A stretch of DNA of 64,000 bases. Origin: Cephalotus follicularis. Its lineage: Eukaryota; Streptophyta; Magnoliopsida; Oxalidales; Cephalotaceae. The position numbers were made by a program, and so were the translations under genes. The DNA lies in the NCBI GenBank assembly GCA_001972305.1, contig BDDD01001508.1, forward strand, positions 147,798 to 211,797. The letters run 5' to 3'. Below are positions 35,509 through 48,100 of the stretch, piece after piece (within the stretch, counting starts at the first letter, position 1; the number at the start of each line of letters is the position of its first letter). Under the pieces are notes generated by a model. It saw only the letters and a program-made list of their open reading frames with translations, was not told the DNA's origin and ran no database searches.

Positions 35509-36606
35509 TCAACCAAGATGGAAGTCTTCATCGGCAATTAATTGGTCCATTTTCTCATTTGGATCAGTTAAGAAATCATCAATGTCCAAATGCGTTGTAC
35601 TCATTGAAACAAAGTTTGTTTGTGCATTTTCCAGAGGATTACTATGACCGATAAAATTTGTTTCAATTTGATTTCCTTTCTCATTTAGAGAAGCTTGGTA
35701 CAAGTCTACCCAATGCTTCGCTGTGCGACAAGCACGGTGCCAATGACCTTCCCTTCCACATCGATGGCAATTTCCCCTTTTAATTTGCCCTTGTCCAGTA
35801 TTACTGGATTGTCCACCATTACTGGATTGTCCAGGATTACGCCACTTTTGACGTTGTTCTGTATCAGGATTTTGCCATTTCATCCTGTTATTATTGCGTG
35901 GTCCCAAGAAATTTTGATTTCTTCCATTGCCACGTCCTCTTCCACGTCCTCGTCCACGCCCTCTTCCTCGTCCTCTAAATTCTGACGAGATTGCATTTAC
36001 CTCTGGTAAAGGGGCTGAACCAGTGGGACGACTGATATGATTTTGCAGGAGTAACTCATTATTTTGCTCCGCAATAAGAAGAGATCCAATTAGTTCACGA
36101 TACTTTTTGAACCCGTGCAACCTATACTGTTGTTGCAGTAATACATTAGATGCATGAAATGTTCGATATGTTTTCTCCAGCAACATATCCTCGGTGATAA
36201 CTTCACCACACATTTTCAATTGTGATACAATTTTGAACAACGTGGAATTATATTCCGAAACTGTTTTGAAATCCTGAAATCTTAGCTGTGCCCAATCATT
36301 CATTGCCTTTAGCAGTACAACAGCTTTCAAGTGCTCAAACCTATCATTTAGGTTTTGCCACAATTCAAGTGGATTTTCAACAGTTAAATACTCATATTTC
36401 AGGCCATCATCAATATGATGCCTTAAGAAAATTAATGCAGTGGCGCGTTCCTCATTTGTGGCTGCATTTTCTTCCTCAATTGTGTGCCTTAATTTCTTAG
36501 CACTTAAATGCAGTTTCACATCAAGTACCCAAGATAGATAATTCTTTCCAGAGATATCAAGGGCAATAAATTTCTGATTCTCAATGTTTGTCATTTCTAT
36601 ACTCAA
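35509..36606 (-). CDS. Copia fossil: Gag-like frame
   Basis: Part of the same element; 365 codons. A UBN2/gag-type N-terminal region (SGKNYLSWVLDVKLHL, LWQNLNDRF) leads into a long Arg-Gly run and one CCHC zinc knuckle (CHRCGREGHWHRAC). It is open along its whole length. Confidence 0.88.
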   Translation of the reverse strand: MSIEMTNIENQKFIALDISGKNYLSWVLDVKLHLSAKKLRHTIEEENAATNEERATALIFLRHHIDDGLKYEYLTVENPLELWQNLNDRFEHLKAVVLLKAMNDWAQLRFQDFKTVSEYNSTLFKIVSQLKMCGEVITEDMLLEKTYRTFHASNVLLQQQYRLHGFKKYRELIGSLLIAEQNNELLLQNHISRPTGSAPLPEVNAISSEFRGRGRGRGRGRGRGRGNGRNQNFLGPRNNNRMKWQNPDTEQRQKWRNPGQSSNGGQSSNTGQGQIKRGNCHRCGREGHWHRACRTAKHWVDLYQASLNEKGNQIETNFIGHSNPLENAQTNFVSMSTTHLDIDDFLTDPNEKMDQLIADEDFHLG

Positions 36607-36639
36607 ATCTCAGTTGGATAGAGTCTCGTGCTGATAACG

Positions 36640-36846
36640 TGTTATAAACTTCTGAAAATATTAACTCAAAAAAGAAAATTATATTAGAGAGAAATTGAGA
36701 GATAAAGTAAGAGAGAGAATAAGAAATTTCTTATTATGAATTCCTTCATTTCTTCTTAACATTACATTCCTATTTATAAGAGTTTGTTAGAATAGTGTTT
36801 GGAATAGTAATTCACTATTTAGGCGGCTGACGGCTGCTTTTCAACA
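36640..36846 (-). repeat. 5' LTR of the short Copia element
   Basis: 207 bp, partner of 33961-34167; it contains a TATTTATA-like box on the plus strand. TSD AAATA follows at 36847-36851. Confidence 0.92.
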
Positions 36847-36851
36847 AAATA

Positions 36852-39673
36852 TAATTTATACGTTTATTTACGGAGGTAAGTGTCCAACATGAAATGACAA
36901 AAGAGTGTGACCAATCCTCGTTAAGCAGCAAAGCAATGTTTTATGGCGCTCTTGATGGTGTAGGACATGGCTCAAATCCCTCATTAATCTGGATTCAGTA
37001 CCGGAGGTGGTACTTTGACTAAAATTTTATGAGCATTAACTGTTGCTTGACTAAAATTTTATGAGCATTAACTGTTGCTTCAAGTACAAACCAATCTTCT
37101 TCTTCTTCTTCTTCTTTTAATTTTATTTTAGAAAATCATCTATAGTATGTGTTGTCACTGACTTAGGAATGATACATGTATGTGACGCACTTGTCTGTGC
37201 CTCACACACAATGGTATATATCTCACTCTGATATTATATTAAAAATTTAAATTTATTTAAAAATATGTTTACAAAGAAAAAAAGTCTATCAAATATTTAA
37301 AATAGATACCTAACTAATATAAAATAGAAAACAAAATCTCAACACATATATATGTATTTCCTTTTTAAAGTTGGCCCTATGAAGACCATAAGATTGGATG
37401 ATATTTCAATTAAGGATTTGATAAAAATAAAGTGTTGGATTTTTTTTTTTCCTGCTAAAATCATAGGAGTAGGTTCTTAATGGCTATTTCTCGGAAGCTA
37501 CCTATCAAAATAAACCATGCGAACAACCATGTCAAGTAATCAACCCGTAGAGGAACTTTTAATTTTGGGGTTTGTTTAATACATTATAATATTAAATAAA
37601 TATTAATCTATTTAGTATATTATTTTATAAAATTATTTGATTATTCAAACTTTTATTATAATATTATATTTTTTAAAACATTCATATAAAAAAATAAAAA
37701 ATAAATTCAATTTAAAGAATATCTTAGATATCCCAACCCTCCATATTACTGTATAAGAAGCAATCCCTTACATTTATTTCATTTTTGTGCCAGTGTTGAA
37801 GTCTAAAAAGGACGGGCTATCTCAAAGCCATATGTTATGTTCGCTTAGTGATGTACCACTTCACTGAAGCATATTGGGTATTAGGCCTTGGAGAGTACGT
37901 CCACTGCCCCAGACGTGCGAGGCCAAAATATGTAAACTTGAATTCGTTATCTGTCTTTTAAATTTGAGTTTACAAACACTTCACAATTCCAATTGGAAGC
38001 TGGCTTTGTACTTTTTGTAAGAGTTTATATCATATAAAAATATGATAAATTATCGTAAAAGAGTAATATAGATTATTACCATTAATTGCCTTTACATAAC
38101 ATATGTCCATCTAAATTTTTTTTTGCTCTTGACCCATTCCTACACGTACTTTAGCATTTTTGATATTTTTCTTAGATAAAACAATACATATGAGTATTAT
38201 TTAGATATATTTTAATATTTTTTTTGATTGATCGATTGATTATTGATTGAATTAAAGAAAAATATGTGATATTTAATAAAAATTAATGTTAATAAAAAAA
38301 ATGTTTGCCAAGATACATGTTAGCAAATCCTTATTATTTAATAAGGGAATAATGGGTATGCTTGAGATTTTACATTTTACTTAAAAATCGTCCTCAATCG
38401 TTTAAAATGCAAGGATGTAGATGGGGTTCGAAACTGGTTTGTTTCATTAAGACCCGTAACATCAAAAGCTGTTAGGAGTGTACAGTGATTAATTAAGGAA
38501 CAACCGACAGCTAATAACTAGATGGTGTAACACATTTCCTTATGCCTTGATAAGCAAGTATCAACGATTAGTAAGTATAACTATAAACGGTAGGAGTTTG
38601 AAGGCAACAAGGCAACCATGCCAATAGCCATAGTCCTTATTGAGTTATTGGTGATGAATCAGCTACTTCTTCCCATTTGTTATTCTGCTGCTCATATATT
38701 GCTACTTTTTTTCAATGGTTCCCATTGATTGCCAATATTACCCCTTCCTCTTTCAATAGAACCAATTAGGCAAGTACATAATCATTTCATTTTACTTATC
38801 TATTTACTTAAGACTTGAGCTCTGTTGAGAATTGGTGTAAAACTTCAGATTGAAGATAGAGAATTATGTAAAGATAGTTAACAAATTTATCTCTTTTTAA
38901 TCAATGATAAAAAATAAGACGTAAAACTAAAAAAATTTATACTGATATCTTATCATACTTATGTCATATCATGTCTCAATTATTCATTTGAGTTTTATAC
39001 TTTTTAGAAAAAAAGAAAGAAAAAGTATAAAAGAATGTTACCAAAAACCAAAATTCATGCATTGCAATGAATTTGAGTTTTTTCCCATTAGAAAAGAATT
39101 AATTATTTTCTTTCTCATGTCTCCTCCGTTATAATGCTATTAACAGCATATGCGTAATATAAAAAATGTAAAGCATATGATATGTCATAGAAAAAACCGA
39201 TGTAATTATTATTTATCCCATCAATTAGATGATATTTCATATGTTATGTATTTATTATTTCACTCATATATTATCAATAATATTTTTATCCAATGACCAC
39301 GGAAATTTGTGACCCTTTACCATAAATTAAATCTTAATTCATATTATTGTATGCCTCAAGGGCCCTTAAGGAATTTCAAAGAATACCGTTAAAATTACAC
39401 GAGATCCTATTAATTGGCTTTGATAGCACTCTAAAATTAAACAACACCCACTTCATATCAAACAAAATTGCAACTCGTTGCTGATTGCAAAGTATGTCTC
39501 CAACGTAACCAAAATCCCAATCACCTAATTAACAAACTGACATTTTCTTCTTTCACATATAAATTACGTCCCTTGCTCTCATTTTCTCAATAGATTTTTG
39601 AGTCACTTCACTCGAAACACTACCATTTTTGTCTCTTATCAATTTCTTCACTATATAGGGAAACCAAAGTGAG
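36852..39673. other. Intergenic AT-rich stretch, laccase 5' flank
   Basis: Holds a perfect 32-bp tandem duplication (37016-37047 and 37048-37079, unit beginning TGACTAAAATTTTATGAGCA) and a (CTT)n tract at about 37096-37117. No genes. The last few hundred bases are the presumed laccase promoter, with a TATATAG-like box at about 39652. Confidence 0.55.
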
Positions 39674-42114
39674 ATGGGATCAACTCTTCTCCAACAAGTA
39701 ACCTTCTTGATGGTTGCATTGTGTGCTATATGGGTTTTACCTGAGCTGGTATTGGCAAAGCATGCAGCCATTACTAGACACTACAAGTTCAATGTGAGTA
39801 TCGTTTGCCAATGGCTTACTATAAAAGGAATTCATATTCTAACTTCATATTGAAGGACACTCTCTTACAAATCTATTTTTGCAGATAAAGATGCAAAATG
39901 TGACAAGATTGTGCCAAACAAAGAGCATCCTGACCGTCAATGGTCAATTCCCGGGTCCTCGTATAATAGCTAGGGAAGGTGATCGCCTCGTAATCAAGGT
40001 GGTTAACCATGTTACTTACAATGTCACTCTTCACTGGTGAGAATTCAAGCTAATTAATAACTAGTTAGTTGTTTTTGATCCTCAAAGTTACATTTAATGG
40101 TGACTTGAATTTGTAAAACAGGCATGGAGTACGGCAACTAAGGAGTGGATGGGCAGATGGACCTGCCTATATCACACAGTGTCCGATTCAAACCGGCCAG
40201 AGCTATGTTTATAGCTTCAGTGTTACAGGCCAACGAGGGACCTTGTTTTGGCACGCTCACATCTCATGGCTTAGAGCAACTCTTTATGGTCCCATTGTCA
40301 TCCTCCCCAAGAAACATGACTCTTATCCATTTCCTCAACCCTTCAAAGAAGTCCCTATCATCTTTGGTATTTAACATCTTTGGTGTTTTTCAATGATGTT
40401 TTCACGTTTAATATTAAAATAAACAATGATGTTTTGACAGATAATTTGCTACCTATTTGTCACTGCTATTAATAACATTACTTCTGATTTTGTTTCAAAA
40501 TGTAGGAGAATGGTGGAAAGCGGACACAGAAACAATTATCAGCCAAGCCCTGCAATCAGGAGGAGCTCCAAATAACTCTGATGCCTACACCATTAATGGT
40601 CTTACAGGAGCCTTGAGCAACTGCTCAGCCAAAGGTAAACTATGTATCTAATTTAGCGTTTGTCATGGTGCATTTCTTGTACTTGGTACGCAACTCAAGA
40701 TATATATGGTCCATGCAGACACATTCAAGCTCAAAGTGAAGCCAGGCAAAACATATCTCCTACGATTGATCAATGCTGCACTCAACGATGAACTCTTTTT
40801 TAGCATTGCAAACCACACCCTCACTGTGGTTGATGCCGATGCAATCTACGTAAAACCCTTCAAAACCCCAATTGTTCTTATCACTCCAGGGCAAACCATA
40901 AATGTCCTCCTCACAACAAAATCTAAAACCCCTAACACCAACTTCGTCATGGCCGCTAGGCCTTATGCCACCGGTCCAGGCCCTTTTGACAACACCACAG
41001 TCACTGGACTGGTCGAATACGAGGAATCGAACCCAAAACAAATGAACAAGAAACCTCTTTTAAAACCTGCGCTTCCAAAGTTCAATGACACAGCCTTTGC
41101 CATGAAATTTAGCAAGAGAATTCGTAGCTTGGCCACAGCTAAATTCCCAGCAAATGTACCCAATAAAGTTGATAGACGCTTCTTTTTCACAGTGGGACTA
41201 GGAACAAGGCCGTGTCCTCTAAACCAGACATGCCAAGGACCCAACAACACTATGTTTGCAGGTACTGTTAACAATGTGTCCTTTGTGCAACCAAATACTG
41301 CCCTTCTCCAAGCTCACTTCTTCAACAAATCTAGAGGCGTTTACACCACAGATTTCCCTGCAAACCCTCCTTTTATATTCAACTACACAGGCACAACACC
41401 AAGCAACATCATGGTGGCAAGTGGCACCAAGGTTGTGGTGTTACCTTTTAACACTAGCGTGGAGTTGGTTATGCAGGACACTAGCATCATTGGAGCGGAG
41501 AGCCACCCTCTACATCTTCATGGTTATAACTTCTTTGTTGTTGGTCAAGGTTTTGGCAACTTTAACGCCAACAAGGACCCTGCCAAGTTCAACCTCGTTG
41601 ACCCTGCAGAGAGGAACACAGTTGGTGTGCCATCGGGCGGGTGGGTCGCCATTCGTTTTCTTGCAGATAATCCAGGTGGGTTAATTAAACTTTGCGTATA
41701 GTACAATATAACTCATTAAATGATACAGTACTATAACAACATTTAAGAAACGTGACTTAGGTAAAAATTTACGTATATAAAACATTTAGTTTGCCTTATT
41801 TATTGGGGGCCATAGCTTCTTACACTAGTTGGTTAATTATAGCATTGGATAGCAATTGAATTTTTTTATAATATGTAAAAAATTTAACATATAAAAGTCT
41901 CAACTACGGTCAACTATCGTGGAATACAACTATTTTTAATATAACAGTACGTTAAAAAGTGATCCACGATGATATGTGAACAGGCGTCTGGTTTATGCAC
42001 TGCCATTTGGAAGTACACACCAGCTGGGGATTGAAGATGGCTTGGATTGTCATGGATGGAAAAGGTCCCAATCAGAGACTGCCACGTCCACCGTCTGATC
42101 TTCCCACATGTTAA
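39674..42114 (+). CDS. LAC17: Laccase, LAC17-like (lignin-type multicopper oxidase)
   Basis: Six exons: 39674-39793, 39885-40036, 40122-40366, 40506-40634, 40719-41675, 41984-42114. All junctions are GT-AG and join in phase to 577 residues. A signal peptide covers about residues 1-28 ([20 protein letters not shown]). All four copper-ligand blocks are present: H90-W-H92-G, H135-A-H137, H478-P-L-H481-L-H483-G, and H540-C-H542-x3-H546. The sequence follows Arabidopsis LAC17 closely from memory ([44 protein letters not shown]). Secreted laccases of this group oxidise monolignols during lignification of cell walls (family knowledge). A miR397 target site lies in exon 5. The exon structure is the usual six-exon one for plant laccases. 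Confidence 0.94.
40768..40788 (+). promoter_or_regulatory. miR397 target site in the laccase mRNA
   Basis: The 21-mer starting GATCAATGCTGCACTCAACG in exon 5 is complementary to miR397 (recalled as UCAUUGAGUGCAGCGUUGAUG) with two mismatches, one at each end region, and one G:U pair. The central ten bases pair perfectly. It codes for the conserved LINAALND segment where known miR397 sites of lignin laccases lie. Confidence 0.75.
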
Positions 42115-44787
42115 AATCTGACTTTTACCTCCGCATCAGTCAAAATATATTGCCCTTTTTGTTTCTCAAACTTTCTTATATATACACTCTCTCAATGTTC
42201 TTTCATTCTTATATATTGCCCTTTTTGTTTCTCAAACTTTCTTATATACAGGCTATGATCATTGTTTTTCATTGATTAGTATGTACTAACCAGTAACCAC
42301 TACCAAAATAGTAAAGTGGGCCTTTTTGAGTAGGATACCAATCTTGTAATACTTCAAATCAATTCGTTGAATGAAAGAAAATTTTCAATTATTTTGTTGT
42401 TATTTATTCCTTAATTGTTCGTTAGAAACTCCCTATATAAAGCGAATTTTGATTGATTCCTTCAACCACACGCAATGAATTAAATGTTGGCATGCCTACT
42501 TGCTAAGTTATGTTTAAGCATATTCATTATGCCACTAAATTTGTATAGGCTACTAAGAACTCAAATAAACCAAAAGCACAACGTAAAAAACTGTAGTTAT
42601 TTAAAGTCTTTAAAAAAAATTTGGGGGGTCAATTTGACACTTAAATTCCGAGTATTAAAACCCAATTTTGCATAGGTTGCTAATTTGGCTTTAAAAAAAG
42701 GTTTAAATACTAAAATTAATATTTGATACACAATTTTGATAAGTGAAAAAGTATGTGTCCACTTATATACCATTTGATTTGAGTTAAAACTGTAAACCAA
42801 TTCAGTGATTCAAGTTGTTTTAACGAATGATGATATTATAATGGAAACTAGCATGTGCAAACAAAAAATACATCGCAACAAACAACAAATATTTGTCCTC
42901 GTTGTATCATTGCTTGTTGACAACATTTTCAATTACTTTGTCACCATGTCTAACCCTTTTTAATCTCATAAATCATAGTTAAATGAGGTGTTATCAATTC
43001 AATTAGATAGGTTTTCTGTTCTGACTTTAATCTAATTAGAATATTGATTGACAGTTTGGTAAGTCGATCACCGTTCAAATCCACTATCACAAATTAAAAA
43101 TCAGTAATTTTAACAATTACAAAATATCACAATACATTGAATCACCAAAAATCATCACAATTAATGAATCTAAGGCACTCACCAATAATGATGAAGAAGA
43201 CCCAATAAAAAGTTTTAGCAAAGAGTGTATGTTATAAGATGTGATACAAATATAACTAGATTAATCTAGAGTATACTTTAACGTATTTTCTTCAAACCCA
43301 TTTAGTAAAAGATACATTATTCATGATAACATAAAAATAACAAAAATAATAAAAGACACATCTAAATAATAAATTTATGACATACTATAAGACGCAAACG
43401 TACGTCTTACGAGATAAAAACGAGATAACATTTCTTACCTTAAAAAGGAACGAGAAATTTTTTTATTGAAAGAGACATTAACACTAACATTAATTTTGTT
43501 AAAAAAAAAAACCATACATTTAAATTGTTTTACATATATCCATATAAATTGATGCGTAAAATTTTCTCTCTCAAAAATATCAATATTTTATTCCCTTAAC
43601 TTCTCTTTAATACGAGGTATTCACCTATTAGTCAATCGATTTTATTATTATTATATTATGAGTCAATTAATTATATCCTCACGTGGTGCATTCTTCATAC
43701 CTAACCAATTATGAATATTTATATTCCTCCGTGATAAATAAGTATCTCCACTTTAATTTAATTTTGTGTAATCAAGTGTACCAATTCAAAAAATTTGTCA
43801 ATTCGATTCAATTATTAACTTTGTTATTATATGTGTTGATATATTTGTTAAGTTAACATGTCAGCTTCAAAAAAATTCACACATATAAAAAAAACCAAAC
43901 ATGCTAAACTGACATTATGTTGACTAATTAATTAAATAATCAACGTAAAACAAAACTACAAAGGAAAAAGATTTTGAAACCCTATTTGGCATCTCCCTCG
44001 TCAAAACCAAACACTTTGGCAGTACTCAAGAATCTCTCACATATACAAACTACAGTTGAATACTCAATTAATATAATTGATATACTCAAACAGATGAACA
44101 ATAAGCATAATGAGTAAATTAAAGCAACATAATATTTTTTAGTACCAACATAAATCAAGTTACATTGATGTCATAACACATTTTTTCTCATGCTAATCCT
44201 TAAAGAACATTAATTCACTCATACCAGTTATCCAAGTGTTTTGGATTTTGACGAGAGATACGCAAAATTGGTTTCCTTCAAATCTCTTTTCTTTTTAATT
44301 TATAATTTGATTTTAATATAGTTTTTTTTTTCTTCTTACATTTACTTTTTAACTTAACGAACATATCAACATATTTAATAGCAAAGTTGATGATTGGACC
44401 GAATTGACAGATTTTGTTGAGTTCAAATAATTGATATCACAGAATTAAAATGGAAACGCTTATCTACACATTTTTATAAAATTGGGACCCTAAAAGTTAC
44501 TCTTAGTCTAAATAATACTATATATGTAATTTCTTTATTAAAAAGAAGGCCACATACAAATTTGGTAAAAATAAAGAAACAGAAGGGTAAAAGAACATGA
44601 ACAACGGTGGGTGCTCCACCACCTGGATTTGAAAACAGAGGCCAAACTAAACTCCTTTTAACATTTCCTTCAAAAAAAAAAAGCAAAAAAAAACTTCCCT
44701 CTTCCCTTTCAACGGGGACGCCGTCGTTTTAAAACGCCGGTGTATCCTCTCACACTAAAACAAAAAGAAAAACAAGAAAGAAAGAAT
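42115..44787. other. Laccase 3' flank and intergenic AT-rich stretch
   Basis: The first part is the laccase 3' UTR, with a duplicated stretch of about 38 bp (ATATTGCCCTTTTTGTTTCT...) at 42145 and 42211. Beyond this no gene or element was recognised. The last 100 bp are the PAT16 leader. Confidence 0.5.
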
Positions 44788-45071
44788 ATGAAGCAAGGGT
44801 TCAGCTTCTCTCTGCCCGTAACCGTCGTCGTTTTGGCAATCGCTTACATATACTTCTCTACCGTCTTCATCTACATAGACCGTTGGTTCGGTCTCATGTC
44901 CTCCCCTGGAATCATGAACGCCGTCGCTTTCACCGCCGTCGCTCTCGTCTGTTCTTTCACCTACGCCGTCTCTATCGTCACGGATCCGGGTCGGGTCCCC
45001 CACACCTTCATGCCCGATGTCGAAGATGCTCATAATAACCCCATTCACGAGATCAAGCGCAAGGTCTACCT

Positions 45072-45117
<46 letters not shown>

Positions 45118-48100
45118 TATAGCCATTCTTTTAATATTGCATGTTTGTTATTTTGACTGTTGTTGACGTTTTCTTTTTCTTTTCTTTTCTTTTTTGTAAT
45201 AAATAAATTTTAAGAAACACTGAAAATGGAATTTTCAGTTGATTTTTTTAGATGGTTTACTAGGAGTTGGGACTTTAGGGAGGAAAAAAGAGAGTTAAAG
45301 ATTGGTAAATTGAGCTAATTTGAGTTTCTATAATGTGATGATTGCAATAGTATGAGCTGATCTGGAGTCAATGAGATACCATTAAGCCCTCATTTTGTTA
45401 AAAATACATGATGATTGTGACAGATGTAAAAAAATTATCTAGTTTTGTGATTTGGTATAACTTCATATTACATCACTTGCATAGGATTCAACTTTGATCC
45501 TTGTTTTTTTTTTTCTTAAAAGGATGGGATCCAGACCATTAATTAGTGGAAATGTGGATTATATGTCCACGAATGGAATGCTTTGGTCGCGTCTTTGCAT
45601 ACCTGCATCATTGATTTCTAGGGATAAGTTTTAGGTTTTTCTTTATTTTGCAGACTATTTTGCTATATTCTAGCTTTCTCAGAACTTATATATACTTGCC
45701 TGGCGAAATGGAGGCCAGATCCTCTGCTGCACCAAAGTCCAACCATTGGATTTGGTTTGGAAAAATAATAAAATAAAATAAAAAAACTAAAAACAACCAA
45801 ATCCAATGGTTGGCCTTTGGTGCAGGGCTGCACCAAAGGCAGCAGAGGATCTGGCTTCGGCGAGATGATGAAATCTTCTTATCTCAAATATGAGTGGAAA
45901 ATGAATCGCGGAGAGGGTTGAGATGGGATGATCTAATGTTTGTTCCTCATATTTAAAGCTTTTATGATAGTGTTGGATTATGCTCACATCATTGCTTTGT
46001 ATCTTCATCTCAATTATGATCAGGCTGGTTTTTAATATGGTTTGATGGACAGTTCTGTTAGTGTCACGAATTGGGATAGGATCCTCTGCTGCCTGCAGGG
46101 CAGCCTAAGTGTGCTGCCTGCATGGCAGCCGTTGGATCTGGGGTGCATGACATCATGCTGGCTAGATCCAACAGCTGCCATGCAGGCAGCACACTTAGGC
46201 TGCCCTGCAGACAGCAGAGGATCCTGTCACCGGAGAATTGTTGTCTTGATGACTCACGTTTATAATGTCCAAAAATTGCCAACTGTACAGCATAAAAGCG
46301 TTTACCAATATTATTGAATAGAATGTCTGATCTCACACACCATTTATTTTTAATCGATTGAAACAAAACAAAGCGAGACTTCGTACTCCATTCACTCAAA
46401 TATTGTAATTCTATATGTTTTTGTCTTATTGAGGGTTTCTTCTAGGATTCTCGTAATCTGACAGTCCGAATATTTTAAAGCCCATGTGCAATTGAGACAA
46501 AGTCCCGAGTAGATTGAGGCCAACCTTTTTCGTTGACACTATGATCTTACCATAGTAATTGTAGGATATTATCTTGCATTACATATATGGAAGAGAATGA
46601 CAACATATTGTATTTAGGAAACTTTTTTTTTTCAAATCCGGTACATGTCAAAATGCTTCCATACATATTCTCATTCAACTATGGGATCGAATTTCTTTGT
46701 CATGCTCGAATTCAACAACACATCATCAGAAATAATAAGTTTATTTAACTGATATCTTCTGTGATTCATATTGCTCAAAGTGGCCATTGGTTGTAGAAGT
46801 AAATTGACAGATTCAGAATAGATTTATACCTACAATCATACTATTCTTCGTAATATTGAGATGCCTGAATCATGGTTTCCCAGATGTGGCTTATCTTTTA
46901 ATGTTTTTGCAGGGAGGAGACTTGAGATATTGCCAAAAATGCTCTCATTATAAACCTCCCCGTGCGCATCATTGCCGTGTTTGCAAACGTTGTGTTTTGC
47001 GAATGGTATGCATGATCTATGTTATCACTCATGCCTTATCTCAAATGTCCTGGATAATGTGTTAAAGTGCTGCCTCTTGATTGTTAAGGATCATCATTGC
47101 ATATGGATAAATAATTGCGTCGGCCATGCAAACTATAAAGGTTTCTTCGTCTTCGTTCTATATGCTGTGGTTTCATGCATCTACTCCCTGGTATGTTGAC
47201 CATTATCCCTGTCCATCATGATTGTGAACTTGTTTTCATTTCTTTATTGTATCTCTCCTGAGTGGTCTATGTTACACCACTATTTGATCCAGCTTGTTAT
47301 TTCCTTAATTCAACCAAAATTGTTGAACTTTGTTTCCCCAATTTTATTGACATTTCCAGGTTCTGCTTGTGGGTAGTCTAACCAATGATTCTCTAAAGGA
47401 TGAGAATCAAAATGGAGGCTCTTTCATAACTACATATGTAATGTTGAATTCCATTTCTTTGGTCCGAGTTATATTATCGTGTTAGTTGTCTTGCTCATTC
47501 TTTACAATTTTCAGGTCATTTCAGTACTGTTAATTGTTCCCTTAAGTGTGGCACTAAGCGTTCTTTTAGGTTGGCATATCTACCTTATCTTGCAAAACAA
47601 GACCACGATTGAGGTTGCTGGAATCATTTCTTCTTCATTGTTCTTGTGATGGCTAATCTGATTTAAAATTTATGTTGAATTTGGATGGGGTTGAATATAT
47701 TACATGTTTATTTTGGCAGTACCACGAAGGAGTTAGAGCTATGTGGCTTGCAGAGAAAGGAGGGGATGTCTATAAGCATCCATATGATCTTGGTGCCTTT
47801 GATAATCTGTCAACCGTAAGTATGCTCATCCTGATTTTTCCTTTAAGAAAGAGATTTTAGATAGGGAGTTTTGAAGCCTTCAATACTGGTGTTCATGCCA
47901 AATCTTCTCAGCTACTTTGATTGCCTTCCCCTGTTTCTCTTCGTGTTGGTAGAAAGTGTAAAACGCTTGATAAATGTGAGAGTTCTTTACTGTCCATACT
48001 AGCCTTTTCGTTTGTGGCTTCAGCATAACTGCACACAAGGGTAAATTTATAAGCAACCTTCTGTCCTTGATAGCTTTCAGCTCACTATCCATTAGGATCA

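Larger units (their letters stand above)
33961..36846 (-). mobile_element. Short non-autonomous Ty1/Copia element with both LTRs, 2.9 kb
   Basis: Two 207-bp LTRs (33961-34167 and 36640-36846) in the same orientation are flanked by a perfect TSD AAATA (33956-33960, 36847-36851). Reading on the minus strand, the 5' LTR is on the right, followed by a primer-binding-like CGTTATCAGCACGAGAC. Then come a gag frame, a second frame with protease and RNase H parts, and a CAATGGGGAG polypurine tract before the left LTR. Integrase and reverse-transcriptase cores are absent, so it cannot move by itself. I count 11 differences between LTRs (about 5%), which at usual plant LTR rates means roughly 2-4 million years. 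It is broken by one large loss; the ends look whole. Confidence 0.9.

Noticed and set aside
37096-37117. CTT repeats and other simple tracts as a CRISPR-like or regulatory array
   Set aside because: Ordinary microsatellites; no direct repeats with unique spacers occur anywhere in the window.
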